The notes beneath the pieces were generated by a model, which made no database searches, was not told the origin of the DNA, and saw nothing but the letters and a program-made list of their open reading frames with translations. Shown here piece by piece: positions 1 to 7,292 of a DNA stretch of 34,995 bases. Source of the DNA: Fusobacterium sp. (GTDB taxonomy: Bacteria > Fusobacteriota > Fusobacteriia > Fusobacteriales > Fusobacteriaceae); assembly GCA_020024915.1 (NCBI GenBank), contig JAHHSZ010000006.1, forward strand, positions 1-34,995, given 5' to 3'. Each line of letters begins with the position of its first letter. Position 1 is the first letter of the stretch. The position numbers and the translations under genes were made by a program.

Positions 1-91
1 AAATTCAACTCTAATATGTTATAATAAGTAAAATAATTTTTTAGATTACATATGTAAGACAATATGAGAAGAAAATCAAGGAGGAATTATA

Positions 92-817
92 GTGGATAGA
101 TTAAAAGGTAAAATTGCTCTAGTTACTGGTAGTGCTAGAGGTATAGGAAGAGCAATAGTTGAAAAATTTGCAGGAGAGGGAGCTTTAATGGTAATCTCTT
201 GTGATATGGGCCCTGCTGAATATGCTCAAGAAAATGTTAGACACGAAATTTTAAATGTTACAGATAGAGATTCTATAAAGGATTTTGTAAAAAAAATCGT
301 AGCTGAATATGGTAAGATTGATATTCTTGTTAACAATGCTGGAATTACTAAAGATAACTTCTTAATAAGAATGTCTGAAGATCAATGGGATGCTGTTATT
401 GATGTTAATCTAAAAGGTGTATTCAATATGACTCAAGCAGTAGCACCTGTAATGACAAAAAATAAAGCTGGTTCTATAATCACTCTATCTTCTGTTGTAG
501 GTGTTTATGGAAACGCTTGTCAAACTAACTATGCTGCTACTAAGGGTGGAGTAATATCTATGAGTAAATCTTGGGCAAAAGAGTTAACTAGAAAGGGAGC
601 TCAAGTAAGAGCTAACTGCATAGCTCCTGGATTTATTTCAAGTGCTATGACAGATGCCCTACCTGAAGATGTAGTGGCTAAAATGTTAGAGAGAACTCCA
701 TTAGGTAGATTAGGAACTGTTGATGATATAGCTAATGCAGCTCTTTTCTTAGCAAGTGATGAGTCTTCATATATAACTGGTCAAGTTATAGAAGTAACTG
801 GTGGAATGACACTATAA
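92..817 (+). CDS. fabG: 3-oxoacyl-ACP reductase FabG
   Basis: Short-chain dehydrogenase/reductase of 241 aa, the usual FabG length. It reduces 3-oxoacyl-ACP to 3-hydroxyacyl-ACP with NADPH in cytoplasmic type II fatty acid synthesis. Visible are the Rossmann motif TGSARGIG (residues 12-19), NNAG (81-84), the structural Asn105, catalytic Ser134, and the YxxxK pair Tyr147/Lys151. The C-terminal DESSYITGQVIEVTGGM block is typical of FabG. The start is GTG at 92 with an AGGAGGA ribosome-binding site at 79-85. A TATAAT box at 20-25 could be its -10 element, but the -35 would lie outside the window. It stands alone here and ends at its own terminator. Other SDR oxidoreductases are possible, but the length and motifs favour FabG. 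Confidence 0.92.
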   Translation: MDRLKGKIALVTGSARGIGRAIVEKFAGEGALMVISCDMGPAEYAQENVRHEILNVTDRDSIKDFVKKIVAEYGKIDILVNNAGITKDNFLIRMSEDQWDAVIDVNLKGVFNMTQAVAPVMTKNKAGSIITLSSVVGVYGNACQTNYAATKGGVISMSKSWAKELTRKGAQVRANCIAPGFISSAMTDALPEDVVAKMLERTPLGRLGTVDDIANAALFLASDESSYITGQVIEVTGGMTL

Positions 818-829
818 TTACTAAAATTT

Positions 830-866
830 AAGAAACTATCAGATTTTGGTAGTTTCTTTTTTTATA
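830..866 (+). terminator. Rho-independent terminator of fabG
   Basis: The stem 831-840 pairs with 848-857 (AGAAACTATC with GGTAGTTTCT, one G-U pair) around a 7-nt loop. It is followed by a run of eight T residues. It lies 13 nt after the fabG stop codon. Confidence 0.85.
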
Positions 867-917
867 TATTTTAATATAATAGGCAAGATCTATAAAGTGA
901 TATGATGAATTGTCCTA

Positions 918-946
918 TTGTTTTTTAGAGGATAAAGTGATATACT
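918..946 (+). promoter_or_regulatory. Predicted promoter of the small exported protein gene
   Basis: TTGTTT at 918-923, a 17-bp spacer, then TATACT at 941-946 with an upstream TG (extended -10). Transcription would start near 953, giving a 5' UTR of about 100 nt. The rest of 867-1050 holds a 12-bp direct repeat (ATAAAGTGATAT at 892-903 and 932-943) and a GA-repeat at 1011-1022. An ATG at 970 opens only an 11-codon frame without a ribosome-binding site. Confidence 0.55.
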
Positions 947-1055
947 CAAATCAGTAGATATATAAAAATATGAGTGAAAACAAAAAATTCCTATTGAAGT
1001 TATAAAAAAAGAGAGAGAGAGAAGCAAGGACAGAAAAATAAATAATTTTGAGGAG

Positions 1056-1412
1056 GTGAGTGATATAAGAAAAATTATAATAAAAATCTTATTTTTAACC
1101 TTAACTGTTTTATCATTTTCTAATGATAAAAGTATTGAAGATAAGATAGAGAAATACAATCAATACAAAAAATTAGTAGCCGAAAACAGAGAAAAAGAGA
1201 TTAAAAAAAATCTCCCCTCTCCTGAAGAGATCCAATTTTACTACACTGAAGAAAAATTAAAACTTGAAAGAGAAAAATTAAATTATGAAAAGAAGCTAGC
1301 CTATGAGAGAGACCTAGCTGAAAAAAGAAGAGATACCCTAATAGATAGTATCATAATAGGGGGAGTAGGCTATGGTGGATATAGGTTGGGAAGACATCAC
1401 CACTGGTGGTAG
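1056..1412 (+). CDS. Small exported coiled-coil protein, His/Trp C-terminus
   Basis: No family recognised. The product is about 115-118 aa. A basic-hydrophobic N-terminus (RKIIIKILFLTLTVLSFS) looks like a signal peptide or anchor. Residues about 25-95 are highly charged (Glu/Lys-rich) and probably helical or coiled-coil. A Gly-rich hydrophobic stretch (IIIGGVGYGGYRLG) follows, and the protein ends RHHHWW. The start is uncertain. GTG at 1056 overlaps the strong AGGAGG at 1051-1056, which is too close. The codon at ideal distance is ATA at 1065, which would start the protein at IRKIIIK, exactly where a signal peptide should begin. A native ATG may have mutated to ATA. Function unknown; an envelope location is inferred from the N-terminus. 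Confidence 0.6.
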   Translation: MSDIRKIIIKILFLTLTVLSFSNDKSIEDKIEKYNQYKKLVAENREKEIKKNLPSPEEIQFYYTEEKLKLEREKLNYEKKLAYERDLAEKRRDTLIDSIIIGGVGYGGYRLGRHHHWW

Positions 1413-1448
1413 AAGTAGATAATTAGTTTATTTTAAAATCTCCAATCA

Positions 1449-1475
1449 CAAACTACCACTTGAAGTGGTAGTTTG
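1449..1475. terminator. Hairpin between convergent genes
   Basis: A perfect inverted repeat: CAAACTACCA (1449-1458) pairs with TGGTAGTTTG (1466-1475) around a 7-nt loop that is itself complementary. It lies between the convergent ends of the 1056 gene and the methyltransferase. Neither strand has a strong T-run after the stem. It may be a weak bidirectional terminator or a remnant of a mobile-element end. Confidence 0.45.
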
Positions 1476-1477
1476 CT

Positions 1478-2257
1478 TCACCCTACAAATAAACTTACTC
1501 TACAATTTTCCTTTATTTTCTTTTCAATTTCTGTTTCCTTCTTTTTATTTTTTTCCCATCTTTCCTGAAAATATTCTATATGTTTTTTAGAAGAAAGACA
1601 ATTTAATTTGGTATCATCTGTCATCTCTTTAATATCATTAATCCCCCATTTAAACTTTATACTTTCATCTATTTCATTAACTGATTGATGTTTAATTTTT
1701 ATAAGTTCTTTAGGCATACTCTCAATTATAAAATATGCTTTCTCACTTTTTATTTTCAATTTTTCAAGAATAGAATAAACATCATTTTTTGAAAAATACA
1801 TCAATATTCCTTCAAATATAAACAAATTTCTTTGCTTTGGAATAAAATTCCACTTTGCAACTTCTAAAATATTTCCAAAAATATTTTCTTCAAAATTATA
1901 TTTTGAAAATTCTTTTTCTCTAAATGTAAGAACTTCTTTTAAATCTATATTATACCAGTTTTTATCTATTTTTAATCTTCTATTTCTAAAATCCAGCCCG
2001 CAACCAATATTGAAAATATTATCAACTTTATCTTCTTTAATTAGTTTTTCTAAATATTCATCTATTATTTGTGTTCTTGCTAAAACTCCATTAAATGAAT
2101 ATATGTCCTTTTCTATAACTGAAAAATTTAGTATTTCCTTATTTTCTTTTTTTGAAAAAAATTCTACAGCTTCTTTATCATAAATCTTTTTTTCCCCAAC
2201 GGATTCTAAATACTTAAAGTAAAAAGGAATAAATAAAGTTTTGGATAAATTACTCAT
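1478..2257 (-). CDS. Class I SAM-dependent methyltransferase, LCM/PPM-type
   Basis: A 259-aa protein resembling the leucine carboxyl methyltransferase/TcmP family of O-methyltransferases. The SAM-binding loop is FNIGCGLDFRNRRL (about residues 82-95); LCM family members carry a GxGLDxRxxRL motif here. An acidic residue (YNIDL, Asp105) would hold the SAM ribose. FEGILMYF (about 148-155) matches the conserved segment after strand 4. The substrate is unknown. The start ATG at 2257 has a GGAG site 10-14 nt upstream. It is a single-gene unit with its own promoter (2400-2428) and a structured 5' UTR. Its Lys/Glu/Ile-rich composition and isolated position are compatible with recent acquisition, but that is only inference. 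Confidence 0.7.
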   Translation of the reverse strand: MSNLSKTLFIPFYFKYLESVGEKKIYDKEAVEFFSKKENKEILNFSVIEKDIYSFNGVLARTQIIDEYLEKLIKEDKVDNIFNIGCGLDFRNRRLKIDKNWYNIDLKEVLTFREKEFSKYNFEENIFGNILEVAKWNFIPKQRNLFIFEGILMYFSKNDVYSILEKLKIKSEKAYFIIESMPKELIKIKHQSVNEIDESIKFKWGINDIKEMTDDTKLNCLSSKKHIEYFQERWEKNKKKETEIEKKIKENCRVSLFVG

Positions 2258-2295
2258 AAAATCTCACACTCCTTATAGTACAACTCATAATAATC

Positions 2296-2352
2296 CAGCT
2301 TGAAATAATTCTAATTGATGACTTATAATCAGCTTTATAAAAAATCAAGCTG
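2296..2352 (-). promoter_or_regulatory. 5' UTR with two alternative hairpins
   Basis: In the minus-strand RNA, segment A (CAGCUUGA, 2352-2345) can pair with B (AAGCUGA, 2335-2329) or with C (UCAAGCUG, 2303-2296). The A-B and A-C helices are mutually exclusive, like a two-state attenuator or riboswitch. I recognise no known class. The C arm lies about 40 nt before the start codon of the methyltransferase. Confidence 0.4.
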
Positions 2353-2399
2353 AATAAATTATTAAATCTATTTTTATTCTTGATATATCACTTTCTATA

Positions 2400-2428
2400 A
2401 GTATACAACTTAAATATAATTTTGTAAA
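2400..2428 (-). promoter_or_regulatory. Predicted promoter of methyltransferase gene
   Basis: On the minus strand, TTTACA (2428-2423), a 17-bp spacer, then TATACT (2405-2400). The predicted start near 2393 gives a leader of about 135 nt. Confidence 0.55.
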
Positions 2429-2496
2429 CAAAATATTTTATTATTAAAACAATAGATTAGGTATTGGATTGAAATTTTCATAATAGACAGTATTTA

Positions 2497-2540
2497 AAAA
2501 AGGACTTTCTCTAAATTTTCCATAAAGAAATTCCTTTTTT
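2497..2540. terminator. Bidirectional terminator-like hairpin
   Basis: An imperfect stem built from AAAAAAGGACTTTCT and AGAAATTCCTTTTTTT, flanked by A- and T-runs so it could act on either strand. It lies in the 364-bp gap 2258-2621 between the methyltransferase promoter and the ATPase end, where no gene is visible. Confidence 0.4.
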
Positions 2541-2565
2541 TATCTTAAAATCTCCAAAAAGAAGA

Positions 2566-2612
2566 GGGTGTTGCAAACTAGTAATTAAAAATTACTAGTT
2601 TGCAACAGCCCC
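2566..2612 (-). terminator. Strong hairpin terminator after the P-type ATPase
   Basis: An 18-bp perfect stem (2569-2586 with 2590-2607) with an AAA loop, extendable by a GGG/CCC pair block at its base. On the minus strand it follows the ATPase stop by about 10 nt and is followed by CTCTTCTTTTT, a broken T-run. Its arms share CAAACTA/TAGTTTGC with the hairpin at 1449-1475. Confidence 0.6.
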
Positions 2613-2621
2613 ATTTTAACT

Positions 2622-5216
2622 TTATCTTCTATACTTTATGTATTTGAATATTTGAATTATGAGTGTTGGAACAAATGCAAGAGTATATATTAGAATTAAA
2701 TCATTTGCATCTAAAAGAGCAATCTCAAATACAGAGTGTAAATTAACTAGCATCAAAACACTATTTAGTAGTACAAATCCTATTCCAAAAGCCATTAATG
2801 AGAATGGATTACTCATCAATCCTAATCCAAATATAGAACTATTTCCTCTACAGTTAAATCCGTGAAACAATCTTGCTAAACATAATACAGCAAAAGCCAT
2901 TGTACTTCCTTTTAAGGCATTTTTCATATCACCAAAGCCAAAATAGAATCCAATAATAACAAAAATAGCAATAATGACTCCTTCCAATAAAATTTTTATA
3001 GAGAATGCTTGAGTTAGGATAGGCTCCTTTGGGTCTCTTGGTTTATCTTTCAATACTTCCCCATGTGAAGGCTCCATCCCAATAGCAATAGCTGGCAGAC
3101 TATCAGTAAGTAAATTTATAAATAATAGATGTACTGGAGCAAAGATTACAGGTAATCCTGCAAACGAAGCATAGATAACTGCCAATATAGCCGCTGTATT
3201 TCCAGAAAGTAAAAATCTAATTGAATTTTTTATATTAATATATATATTTCTTCCTGTTATTATTGCTTTAACTATTGTTGAAAAATTATCATCAGCCAAT
3301 ATCATAGAAGCTGCATCTTTTGATACTTCAGTTCCTGTAATTCCCATCGCAATTCCTATATCTGCTCTTTTTAAAGCTGGAGCGTCATTTACACCGTCAC
3401 CAGTCATAGCACAAATTTTTCCTAAAGATTGCCAAGCTGTTACAATTCTTATCTTATGCTCTGGGGAAACTCTCGCATAAACTGATGTTTGAGCTACCTT
3501 TTCTCTCAATTCATCATCAGACATTTTTTCAACATCAATTCCCTCTAAAACATTATCTCCATCTCTATATATTCCAATCTCTTTAGCTATTGTTTTTGCA
3601 GTGATCTTGTGATCTCCTGTTATCATCACTGGTTTTATACCAGCTAGTATACATTTCTCTGCAGCCTCTTTAGATTCCAATCTCGGTGGATCTATCATTC
3701 CAATAAGTCCTACAAATATATAGCCTGCTTCATCTTCCAAATTTATCTCTTTTTCAGACTCTAAGCTCTTATAAGCATAAGTTAGTACTCTTAGTCCTGT
3801 TTCAGCAAACATAGTGTTTATATTTTCTATCTTTTTTATATCATTTGCATTGATCTCTCTAATCTCATTTCCATGCATAATAAATTTTACCCTTGGAAGT
3901 AGTGAATCTAATGCCCCCTTTGTAAACATAATAATCTTATCATCTATTTTATGAACTGTGCTCATAAGTTTTCTATCTGAATCAAAAGGAATCTCAGATA
4001 TACGTGGATACTTTTCCTTTAATTCTTTATAATTAAAATCATAATTTTCTGATAAATTGATAAGTGCTATCTCTGTAGGATCTCCTACCTCATTTGTAGC
4101 GTCATTGCAAAGAATACTCTCTTTTAAAATCAAATTTTCTGCTTCTCTTTTTGAATCCAAACCATTCTCTTCCAATACTTTTCCATTTACATATACTTTT
4201 TTTACAGTCATCTTATTTTGAGTCAATGTTCCTGTTTTATCTGAACATATAACCTCCACGCAACCTAAAGCTTCTACTGATTTTAGATTTTTTATAATTG
4301 CATTCTCTTTAGAAAGTTTTTGTGTTCCAATGGCAAGAACTATAGTTACAATTGAACTAAGAGCCTCTGGAATAGCTGCTACTGCTAGAGCTACAGCAAA
4401 CATCAATGAATCTAATACATTTACACCATGAAATAAATTTATCATAAAAATCAATCCACACAACACAATAATTCCAATTGATAATTTTTTTCCAAAATTA
4501 TCCAATGAAACTTGAAGAGGTGTTGTTTTCTCTTTAGTATCTTTTAGTAGTTTGGCTATTTTTCCAAGTTCAGTATTCATACCTGTAGAAGTCACTAATA
4601 CAATTCCTCTACCATAACTTACTAAACTTCCTGAAAATACCATATTTTTCTGATCTCCTAAAGCTAAGTTATCTGCCACAATCACATCACTTTTTTTCTC
4701 TATTCCCTCTGACTCTCCAGTAAGAGAACTCTCATTAACAAGGAGTGAAAAACTATCTATAACTCTACCATCACCTGGAACTAGATCTCCAGCTTCTATA
4801 AAGATAATATCTCCGGGAACTATCTCTTCTGAAGAAAGTTCCCTCTTTCCTCCATCTCTCAATACCTTTGTCTTAGGAGATGAAAGATTTTTTAAACTAT
4901 TTATAGATTCTTCAGCTTTGATATGTTGAATTGTTCCAAGTATAGCATTGATTATTATTACTGTTAAAATAACAATTGTACTCTCTATGTTACCAGATAC
5001 TGCTGAAATAACTGAAGCTATGATAAGAATAATTACTAAAAAATCCTTAAATTGTGATAAAAAAACAGCAATATTACTTATTTTTTCATCTTCATTTAGT
5101 TGATTTTTTCCATATTTTTTAATTCTTTCTTGAGCCTCTGCTGTTGTAAGACCATTTTCTGTAACTTGAAATTCCTTAAAAACTTCATCTTTTGATTTTG
5201 AAAAATAATTTTTCAT
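2622..5216 (-). CDS. P2-type cation ATPase, probable Mn2+ (or Ca2+) exporter
   Basis: An 864-aa membrane pump of the SERCA/PMR1-like P2A family. Seen in order: N-terminal cation ATPase domain, actuator TGES (166-169), M4 motif PEAL (283-286), phosphorylation site DKTGTLT with Asp326, hinge MTGDGVNDAPALK, M6 motif NLLTDSLPA, and a C-terminal block of helices M7-M10. The M4 Glu and the Asn-Thr-Asp of M6 are the ligands of one transported Ca2+ or Mn2+ in this family. All catalytic motifs are intact and the length is normal. The start ATG has an AGGAGG site at 5221-5226. The leader is a Mn2+-sensing yybP-ykoY riboswitch with a terminator, so export of excess Mn2+ is the likely role. Ca2+ transport cannot be excluded from sequence. 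Confidence 0.9.
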   Translation of the reverse strand: MKNYFSKSKDEVFKEFQVTENGLTTAEAQERIKKYGKNQLNEDEKISNIAVFLSQFKDFLVIILIIASVISAVSGNIESTIVILTVIIINAILGTIQHIKAEESINSLKNLSSPKTKVLRDGGKRELSSEEIVPGDIIFIEAGDLVPGDGRVIDSFSLLVNESSLTGESEGIEKKSDVIVADNLALGDQKNMVFSGSLVSYGRGIVLVTSTGMNTELGKIAKLLKDTKEKTTPLQVSLDNFGKKLSIGIIVLCGLIFMINLFHGVNVLDSLMFAVALAVAAIPEALSSIVTIVLAIGTQKLSKENAIIKNLKSVEALGCVEVICSDKTGTLTQNKMTVKKVYVNGKVLEENGLDSKREAENLILKESILCNDATNEVGDPTEIALINLSENYDFNYKELKEKYPRISEIPFDSDRKLMSTVHKIDDKIIMFTKGALDSLLPRVKFIMHGNEIREINANDIKKIENINTMFAETGLRVLTYAYKSLESEKEINLEDEAGYIFVGLIGMIDPPRLESKEAAEKCILAGIKPVMITGDHKITAKTIAKEIGIYRDGDNVLEGIDVEKMSDDELREKVAQTSVYARVSPEHKIRIVTAWQSLGKICAMTGDGVNDAPALKRADIGIAMGITGTEVSKDAASMILADDNFSTIVKAIITGRNIYINIKNSIRFLLSGNTAAILAVIYASFAGLPVIFAPVHLLFINLLTDSLPAIAIGMEPSHGEVLKDKPRDPKEPILTQAFSIKILLEGVIIAIFVIIGFYFGFGDMKNALKGSTMAFAVLCLARLFHGFNCRGNSSIFGLGLMSNPFSLMAFGIGFVLLNSVLMLVNLHSVFEIALLDANDLILIYTLAFVPTLIIQIFKYIKYRR

Positions 5217-5264
5217 AAATCCTCCTTTTGTTTTTCCTTATATTTTTCTTCCTTATTCTCTGAT

Positions 5265-5312
5265 AAAAAAAAGACTTTTAATATAGAGCAAAAACTCTAT
5301 ATTAAAAGTCTT
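5265..5312 (-). terminator. Riboswitch-controlled terminator before the cation ATPase
   Basis: A perfect 18-bp stem (5312-5295 with 5288-5271) with a CAAAAA/TTTTTG loop, then eight T residues (minus strand). Its 5' arm shares 5308-5299 with helix P1 of the Mn2+ aptamer, so the two structures exclude each other. Transcripts reading out of pyrE would also meet it, since I see no terminator between pyrE and this point. Confidence 0.9.
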
Positions 5313-5394
5313 GTTACCTACTAGGTATACAGTACCAGAGAACCTGTGGCTTCGTGATGTTGATACTATATTTTCAACTACTCCCTTTCAATAT
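5299..5394 (-). promoter_or_regulatory. yybP-ykoY Mn2+ riboswitch aptamer
   Basis: On the minus strand the aptamer opens with AUAUUGAAAG then the hallmark GGGAGUAG (5385-5378). A UUGA/UCAA helix, CAUCACGAAGCC and finally AACAAGAC (5315-5308) follow. P1 pairs 5394-5385 with 5308-5299 over 10 bp. The 3' strand of P1 is also the 5' arm of the terminator. Mn2+ binding should stabilise P1, prevent termination and switch the ATPase on. This agrees with the known use of this riboswitch class upstream of Mn2+ exporters, including P-type ATPases. The identification rests on motif recognition, not a covariance search. Confidence 0.82.
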
Positions 5395-5424
5395 AAGAAA
5401 GATATTATTAAATTTTACAGTATG

Positions 5425-5453
5425 ATCCTATCATAACTTTATATAAAAGTCAA
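5425..5453 (-). promoter_or_regulatory. Predicted promoter of the Mn2+ riboswitch-ATPase unit
   Basis: On the minus strand, TTGACT (5453-5448), a 17-bp spacer, then TAGGAT (5430-5425) preceded by TGA. It begins only 12 nt after the pyrE stop codon. Confidence 0.55.
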
Positions 5454-5464
5454 TAATTTATTTT

Positions 5465-6088
5465 CTATCTTCCCCAAGTATCGGTATTTTTATTCCAAGA
5501 AGCTGCTATTTCAACCTCTTCTTCTGTTAAATAGTTCTCCTCTTTAGCTAACTCTAATAAAGCTGTGAAGTTTGACAAAGATTCCCATTTAATATTTTTT
5601 TCTGCAAAATTTTTATAAGCTTTATCAAACTCATAAGAGAATATGGAAACTACTTCTACCTCTGTTGCTCCCTCATTTCTTGCAGCTTCAACAGCTTTGA
5701 TTGAACTTCCACCAGTAGAGATCAAATCCTCAATAACTATTACCTTTTTATCTTGAAAATCTGCTCCCTCAATCTGTCTTCCTGCACCATGAGCTTTTTT
5801 TTCTCCTCTTATATAACTCATTGGTTTATTCATAGCCATAGCTATAAATGCTGCCCAAGGAATTCCTGCTGTAGCTGTTCCAGCTATTACATCAAACTCT
5901 TTTTCAGATAATTTTTTTACAAATTCATCAACTACTACTTGTCTTTCAACTGGATATCCAATCATCTTTCTATTATCACAGTAAATGGGACTTTTAATTC
6001 CTGATACAAATGTAAATGGTTCTTTTACATTTAATTTTACTGCTCCTGTTCCTAATAATGATTTTGCTACTTCTTTTGTTCTACTCAT
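5465..6088 (-). CDS. pyrE: Orotate phosphoribosyltransferase PyrE
   Basis: Converts orotate plus PRPP to orotidine 5'-phosphate, the fifth step of UMP synthesis. The protein has 207 aa from the chosen start. The PRPP-binding loop VIVIEDLISTGGSS is canonical, and the flexible catalytic loop region (RGEKKAHGAGRQIEG) carries the expected Lys/His residues. A longer frame opens at 6118, but the ATG at 6088 (MSRTKEVAKSLL) follows a GGGAGGG site and overlaps the pyrC end by 8 nt. It is the last gene of the pyr operon. No intrinsic terminator follows before the next promoter. Confidence 0.93.
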   Translation of the reverse strand: MSRTKEVAKSLLGTGAVKLNVKEPFTFVSGIKSPIYCDNRKMIGYPVERQVVVDEFVKKLSEKEFDVIAGTATAGIPWAAFIAMAMNKPMSYIRGEKKAHGAGRQIEGADFQDKKVIVIEDLISTGGSSIKAVEAARNEGATEVEVVSIFSYEFDKAYKNFAEKNIKWESLSNFTALLELAKEENYLTEEEVEIAASWNKNTDTWGR

Positions 6089-7292
6089 AATACTTAATTT
6101 CCCTCCCATATTTTCCATAAAATTGTTTATTTAAATATATTATTTGACCTCTTAATAGTGTTGCGAAAACACTCCCCCCCTTATTAAATGATTCATAAGG
6201 AGTCCAACTCGCTTTGCTTATAACTGTTTCATCTTTTATAGGTGATTTGTCCTCTCTATCCACTATAATTAAGTCAGCATCATAACCAACTTTTATTTTT
6301 CCTTTATTCTCTATTTTAAATATCTTAGCTGGATTTTCACACATAACCTCAATCAATCTTTTTAAGCTTATCTTACCTTCATCTACACCTCTTAGCATCA
6401 TCTCAAGAGAGTTTTCTACTCCAGGTATACCAAAAGTCAATTTTGCTAATTTTTCCTCTATTAAGTGTGGTGCATGATCAGTTCCAATTGCATCAATAGT
6501 TCCATCTACCAATGCTTTCCATAACTCTTCATTATCCTCTTTAGTCTTTAACTCTGGCTTCATTCTTAAAAGCATTGTATTTCTTTCACTGGATTTTACA
6601 TCATCTTCATTTAAGAAAAGGTGGTGTGGTGTCACCTCTCCAAACACTTTTAATCCCTTTGCTTTTGCTTCTCTTAACATCTTAGCTTCACTAGCTTTAG
6701 ATAGGTGACATAAGTACAATGGTTTATTATACTTTTCACAAAGCTCAAGAGCTTTAGCTACCATCTCTTCCTCTGCATGAACTGATACTATTTTTGACTC
6801 TTTAAATATATTCTCAATAATTTGATTTTCAGTTATCAACATATCCCCAGTTGACATATTTAAAAATATCTTTGTTGATGCCACTTCATCAACGATTTTT
6901 TTGATCTCTTCACTATTATCATTTCTACTTCCACCAAAATTAAAACCATAGTCCACGTATGATTTTCCAATCATCATATTTTTCTTATCTTTTAATATTT
7001 TTGAAGTAATAACTGCTGGAACGGTATTTGGCATATCAATAAAAGTAGTAACTCCACCTTTAGCACATGCCATACTTCCTGTCATGAAATCCTCTTTTTG
7101 AGTAAGTCCGGGGTCTCTCATATGGCAATGAGCATCTATAATTCCTGGAATTACAAGTTTTCCATCTGCATCTAGTATTTCAACATTTCCTACAATATTA
7201 GGAGCTATCTCTATAATTTTTCCATCTGCTATCAATATATCTGTAATTTCTTCCTTACCATCAATTAAGATTCTACAGTTTTTTATTAACAT
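6081..7292 (-). CDS. pyrC: Dihydroorotase PyrC
   Basis: A 403-aa zinc amidohydrolase that cyclises N-carbamoyl-aspartate to dihydroorotate (step 3 of UMP synthesis). The metal motif DAHCHMRDPG (His55, His57) and the late GTDHAPH motif are intact. The substrate region IDMPNT (85-90) is the class I signature, and KIFLNMSTGD lies in the middle region. The length suits class I bacterial dihydroorotases. The start ATG overlaps the pyrF end by 7 nt and pyrE overlaps its own end, so translation is probably coupled. Hydantoinases share the fold, but the operon context settles the call. Confidence 0.93.
   Translation of the reverse strand: MLIKNCRILIDGKEEITDILIADGKIIEIAPNIVGNVEILDADGKLVIPGIIDAHCHMRDPGLTQKEDFMTGSMACAKGGVTTFIDMPNTVPAVITSKILKDKKNMMIGKSYVDYGFNFGGSRNDNSEEIKKIVDEVASTKIFLNMSTGDMLITENQIIENIFKESKIVSVHAEEEMVAKALELCEKYNKPLYLCHLSKASEAKMLREAKAKGLKVFGEVTPHHLFLNEDDVKSSERNTMLLRMKPELKTKEDNEELWKALVDGTIDAIGTDHAPHLIEEKLAKLTFGIPGVENSLEMMLRGVDEGKISLKRLIEVMCENPAKIFKIENKGKIKVGYDADLIIVDREDKSPIKDETVISKASWTPYESFNKGGSVFATLLRGQIIYLNKQFYGKYGREIKYYE

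Noticed and set aside
970..1005. Mini-ORF starting at ATG 970 (MSENKK...)
   Set aside because: Only 11 codons, no ribosome-binding site and no link to a terminator; kept only as a possible frameshift partner of the 1056 gene.
890..1159. 89-codon ORF on the minus strand
   Set aside because: Low-complexity Leu/Ser/Phe product, no ribosome-binding site, antisense to the small exported protein and its promoter.
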